This document shows, piece after piece, positions 52,167-53,542 of a DNA stretch of 53,542 nucleotides. Location of the stretch: positions 1 to 53,542 of IMG/VR virus record IMGVR_UViG_3300010354_000121, one strand, 5' to 3'. Source of the DNA: a virus. Numbering within the stretch: position 1 is the stretch's first letter; the number at the start of each line of letters is the position of its first letter. The position numbers and the translations under genes are program-made. The notes below the pieces were generated by a model that saw only the letters and a list, made by a program, of their open reading frames with translations, ran no database searches and was not told where the DNA came from.

Positions 52167-52196
52167 TTGACTTTTCAGGGAATCCATGATTAAATA
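52167..52196 (+). promoter_or_regulatory. Probable early promoter for hsp20
   Basis: TTGACT (52167-52172) with TTAAAT at 17 nt or TAAATA at 18 nt spacing; the box also resembles a late motif (TTAAATA). CACTTGACTTTTCAGGGAAT around the -35 is nearly repeated at 43111. Confidence 0.4.
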
Positions 52197-52198
52197 AT

Positions 52199-52254
52199 AC
52201 TGAGGAAATTGCCTAAGGGGATTTCTTCAGTAAACCTCTCGCTTTTAAAGGAGA
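52199..52254 (+). promoter_or_regulatory. ROSE-like RNA thermometer candidate in the hsp20 leader
   Basis: Two hairpins: an 11-bp stem (52199-52209 with 52221-52231) and, next to the gene, TCTC-G-CTT (52237-52244) pairing with AAGGAGA (52248-52254) over 7 bp with a bulged G and loop TTA. The second hairpin hides the whole ribosome site. It contains TCGCT, which fits the UYGCU motif of ROSE thermometers of small heat-shock genes. Confidence 0.55.
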
Positions 52255-52261
52255 CATTAAA

Positions 52262-52687
52262 ATGACACTAGCAAAATACAACTCAACTTCACTGTCTAAA
52301 TTTCTTGATGACTTAGACAGGTCTAGCATCGGGCTTTATGACTGGCTCGATAGGGTAACATATCTGGACACCCAGTCCAATTACCCCCCATATAATCTAA
52401 TAAAAGAAAGTGACACAAGATTTAAACTAGAACTGGCGGTTGCTGGTTTTAAACGTTCGGAACTTTCTGTGTACACTGAGAATAATCAACTCATTATCCA
52501 ATCAAATCGGGCCGATAAAGAGGAATATAAATACGTTCATCGCTTTCTTTCCCAGAGAAACTTTAAGAGAGTTTGGCCCATTTCTGATGACATTAGAGTT
52601 GATAATGTAGATCTTGTTGATGGTATTTTAACCGTTCATCTTGATCGGATTGTTCCAGATCATCAGAAGAAGAAAGTTTATTTCTAA
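52262..52687 (+). CDS. hsp20: Small heat-shock protein Hsp20
   Basis: The 141-residue protein has an alpha-crystallin domain: YNLIKESDTRFKLELAVAGF (residues ~43-62), ELSVYTENNQLIIQSNR, YVHRFLSQRNFKRVWPI and VDLVDGILTVHLDRIVPDHQ. Hsp20 is a usual cyanophage gene next to gp43 and probably protects phage proteins during infection. The ribosome site AAAGGAG is 8 nt before the ATG and is sequestered in a hairpin. A nested promoter/terminator follows. Confidence 0.93.
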   Translation: MTLAKYNSTSLSKFLDDLDRSSIGLYDWLDRVTYLDTQSNYPPYNLIKESDTRFKLELAVAGFKRSELSVYTENNQLIIQSNRADKEEYKYVHRFLSQRNFKRVWPISDDIRVDNVDLVDGILTVHLDRIVPDHQKKKVYF

Positions 52688-52734
52688 TAAATACTTCTGG
52701 CTACCACCCAAGTAAAGTTGGCGCAACCACCCCC

Positions 52735-52764
52735 TTGACAAATCCCAAGGGGACGTGCTAAAAT
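52735..52764 (+). promoter_or_regulatory. Early promoter for the 83-aa gene and gp43
   Basis: CCCCTTGACA, 18-nt spacer with CCCAA and ACGTGC, TAAAAT (52759-52764). CCCCTTG/CAAGGGG (52732-52752) forms an inverted repeat over the -35 box. Sister of the promoter at 48225. Confidence 0.85.
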
Positions 52765-52765
52765 A

Positions 52766-52792
52766 AGAGGGTCGTTCAAAGACCCTCTTTTT
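52766..52792 (+). terminator. Terminator overlapping the gp43 early start site
   Basis: AGAGGGTC (52766-52773) pairs with GACCCTCT (52781-52788), 8 bp, loop of 7, then TTTT. It begins 2 nt after the -10 box, so the start site lies in the left arm, as at 48255. The next ATG is 2 nt after the U-tract. Confidence 0.8.
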
Positions 52793-52793
52793 C

Positions 52794-53045
52794 ATGGAAA
52801 TTAAAATTATACTGTTCCCAAATAATCTCATTCTTATCGCCCAGATCGAAGAAGTCGTTCCTGAAGAGATTGGAGATCCCACATGTAAGATTATAGAACC
52901 TTTTGTAATAGACAAAGACTTTTTAACTCCTTGGCTACTCGATATAACGACCCAAAATTCGTTTATGATGCACCCGGATAAATTCCTAACCATTGCCGAA
53001 CCAAATGTTAATCTGCTTGCAAAATATAAAGAGCTAATTAAGTAG
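52794..53045 (+). CDS. 83-aa hypothetical protein upstream of DNA polymerase
   Basis: The product (MEIKIILFPNNLILIAQIEE; TCKIIEPFVIDKDFLTPWLL; NSFMMHPDKFLTIAEPNVNL) matches a short conserved ORF before gp43 in cyanophages, function unknown. A small beta-barrel, perhaps Sm-like, is suggested by its pattern, shared loosely with the protein at 43257. No ribosome site lies between the terminator U-tract and the ATG. It abuts gp43 without a gap. Confidence 0.75.
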   Translation: MEIKIILFPNNLILIAQIEEVVPEEIGDPTCKIIEPFVIDKDFLTPWLLDITTQNSFMMHPDKFLTIAEPNVNLLAKYKELIK

Positions 53046-53542
53046 ATGTTTTATACCTCTGTCAAACAAATCGGAAATAGTGTTTATGAAAGGGGTTATG
53101 ACGACTCGGGTGTTCCTTTTCATAGAAAATTAGACTACAGACCCACTTTCTACATTACATCAAATAAACCCTCAGAATGGAAAACCCTAGACAATAAAAA
53201 CGTTTCCCCAATAAATCCAGGATCTATTAAAGAATGCAGGGAATGGCTGACCCAATACAAGGATGTTGATAACATCTCGATTTATGGACATGAGACGGCC
53301 ATTTATCAGTATCTGGCAGAATATTATCCAGACGAGATTGAAGATTTTAATATCAATAAAATCAGGCTTTATACACTTGATATTGAAACCGCCGCCGAAC
53401 TTGGAGGATTCCCTGAACCAGATATTGCCCAAGAAGAAATTCTTCTGATTACTATTCAAGATTATTCTACCAAAAAAATCTATACCTGGGGAAGTCGGCC
53501 TTTTTCTGAGGTAATGGATAATTATGTTTATCAAGAATGTGC
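53046..53542 (+). CDS. 43: DNA polymerase gp43, N-terminal part (3' end outside the window)
   Basis: ATG at 53046 directly follows the TAG of the previous gene; the frame stays open to the window edge (165 codons). MFYTSVKQIGNSVYERGYDD, YRPTFYITSNKP, NISIYGHETAIYQYLAEYYP (split over motif) and the Exo I motif LYTLDIETAAE (near residue 115) identify a family B phage polymerase. Replicates the phage genome with gp45/44/62. Confidence 0.93.
   Translation, partial: MFYTSVKQIGNSVYERGYDDSGVPFHRKLDYRPTFYITSNKPSEWKTLDNKNVSPINPGSIKECREWLTQYKDVDNISIYGHETAIYQYLAEYYPDEIEDFNINKIRLYTLDIETAAELGGFPEPDIAQEEILLITIQDYSTKKIYTWGSRPFSEVMDNYVYQEC

Noticed and set aside
1-53542. tRNA genes and CRISPR arrays
   Set aside because: No cloverleaf-like intergenic segment or regularly spaced direct repeats were seen; gaps are short and explained by promoters, terminators and hairpins. 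A covariance search was not possible.

Overview
The window is a 53.5 kb piece of an AT-rich T4-like myovirus genome, most probably a cyanophage of the marine or freshwater T4 supergroup (Kyanoviridae-like). The gene order and the protein types are those of cyanophage T4 relatives: gp8, a huge DUF4815 protein, gp13-gp14-gp15-gp16-gp17-gp18-gp19-gp20, gp21-gp22-gp23, gp3-uvsY-uvsW, gp55-gp47-gp46, gp45-gp44-gp62-regA, hsp20 and gp43. A DUF3110-like protein of cyanobacterial type lies between gp47 and gp46. No host photosynthesis genes, tRNA genes or CRISPR arrays were seen. The host (Synechococcus, Prochlorococcus or a freshwater relative) cannot be fixed from this sequence.

Layout. 1-15 kb: very large baseplate/tail structural genes, all on +. 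15-21.5 kb: neck and tail-completion genes (13, 14, 15), small terminase (16) and an unusual multidomain ORF. 21.5-28.4 kb: large terminase (17) carrying an intein, sheath, tube and portal. 28.4-33.7 kb: accessory virion proteins and a tail-fibre-like cassette whose GC content jumps sharply. 33.7-37.1 kb: prohead protease, scaffold and major capsid protein, closed by a strong terminator. 37.1-39.5 kb: two homing-endonuclease genes on the minus strand. 39.5-41.9 kb: gp3, UvsY, UvsW. 41.9-43.7 kb: a minus-strand cluster of small genes. 43.7-53.5 kb: late sigma factor, recombination nuclease, replication clamp and loader, RegA, an HNH endonuclease, Hsp20 and the start of DNA polymerase.

Transcription signals are clear. 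Late promoters read CTAAATA or TATAAATA, often overlapping the stop codon of the gene before. Early promoters read TTGACA-17/18-TANAAT. The late sigma gene (55) has one of each. 

Most interesting points: (1) gene 14 is split in two by a ~335-codon module plus an ATGA stop/start, and the same module and junction split a large structural gene at the left end of the window; (2) the terminase intein has the W/C/T triplet and non-nucleophilic first residue of class 3 inteins and sits inside the ATPase P-loop; (3) two 120-bp intergenic elements (before gp17 and before the HNH gene) share one architecture: late promoter, stem arm, common 11-nt core, terminator, late promoter, complementary stem arm. 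Their arms differ in sequence but keep the pairing, suggesting a new family of small RNAs that could pair with the next gene's leader; (4) two early promoters are nested in terminators whose 5' arm contains the start site; (5) hsp20 has a ROSE-like RNA thermometer over its ribosome binding site.
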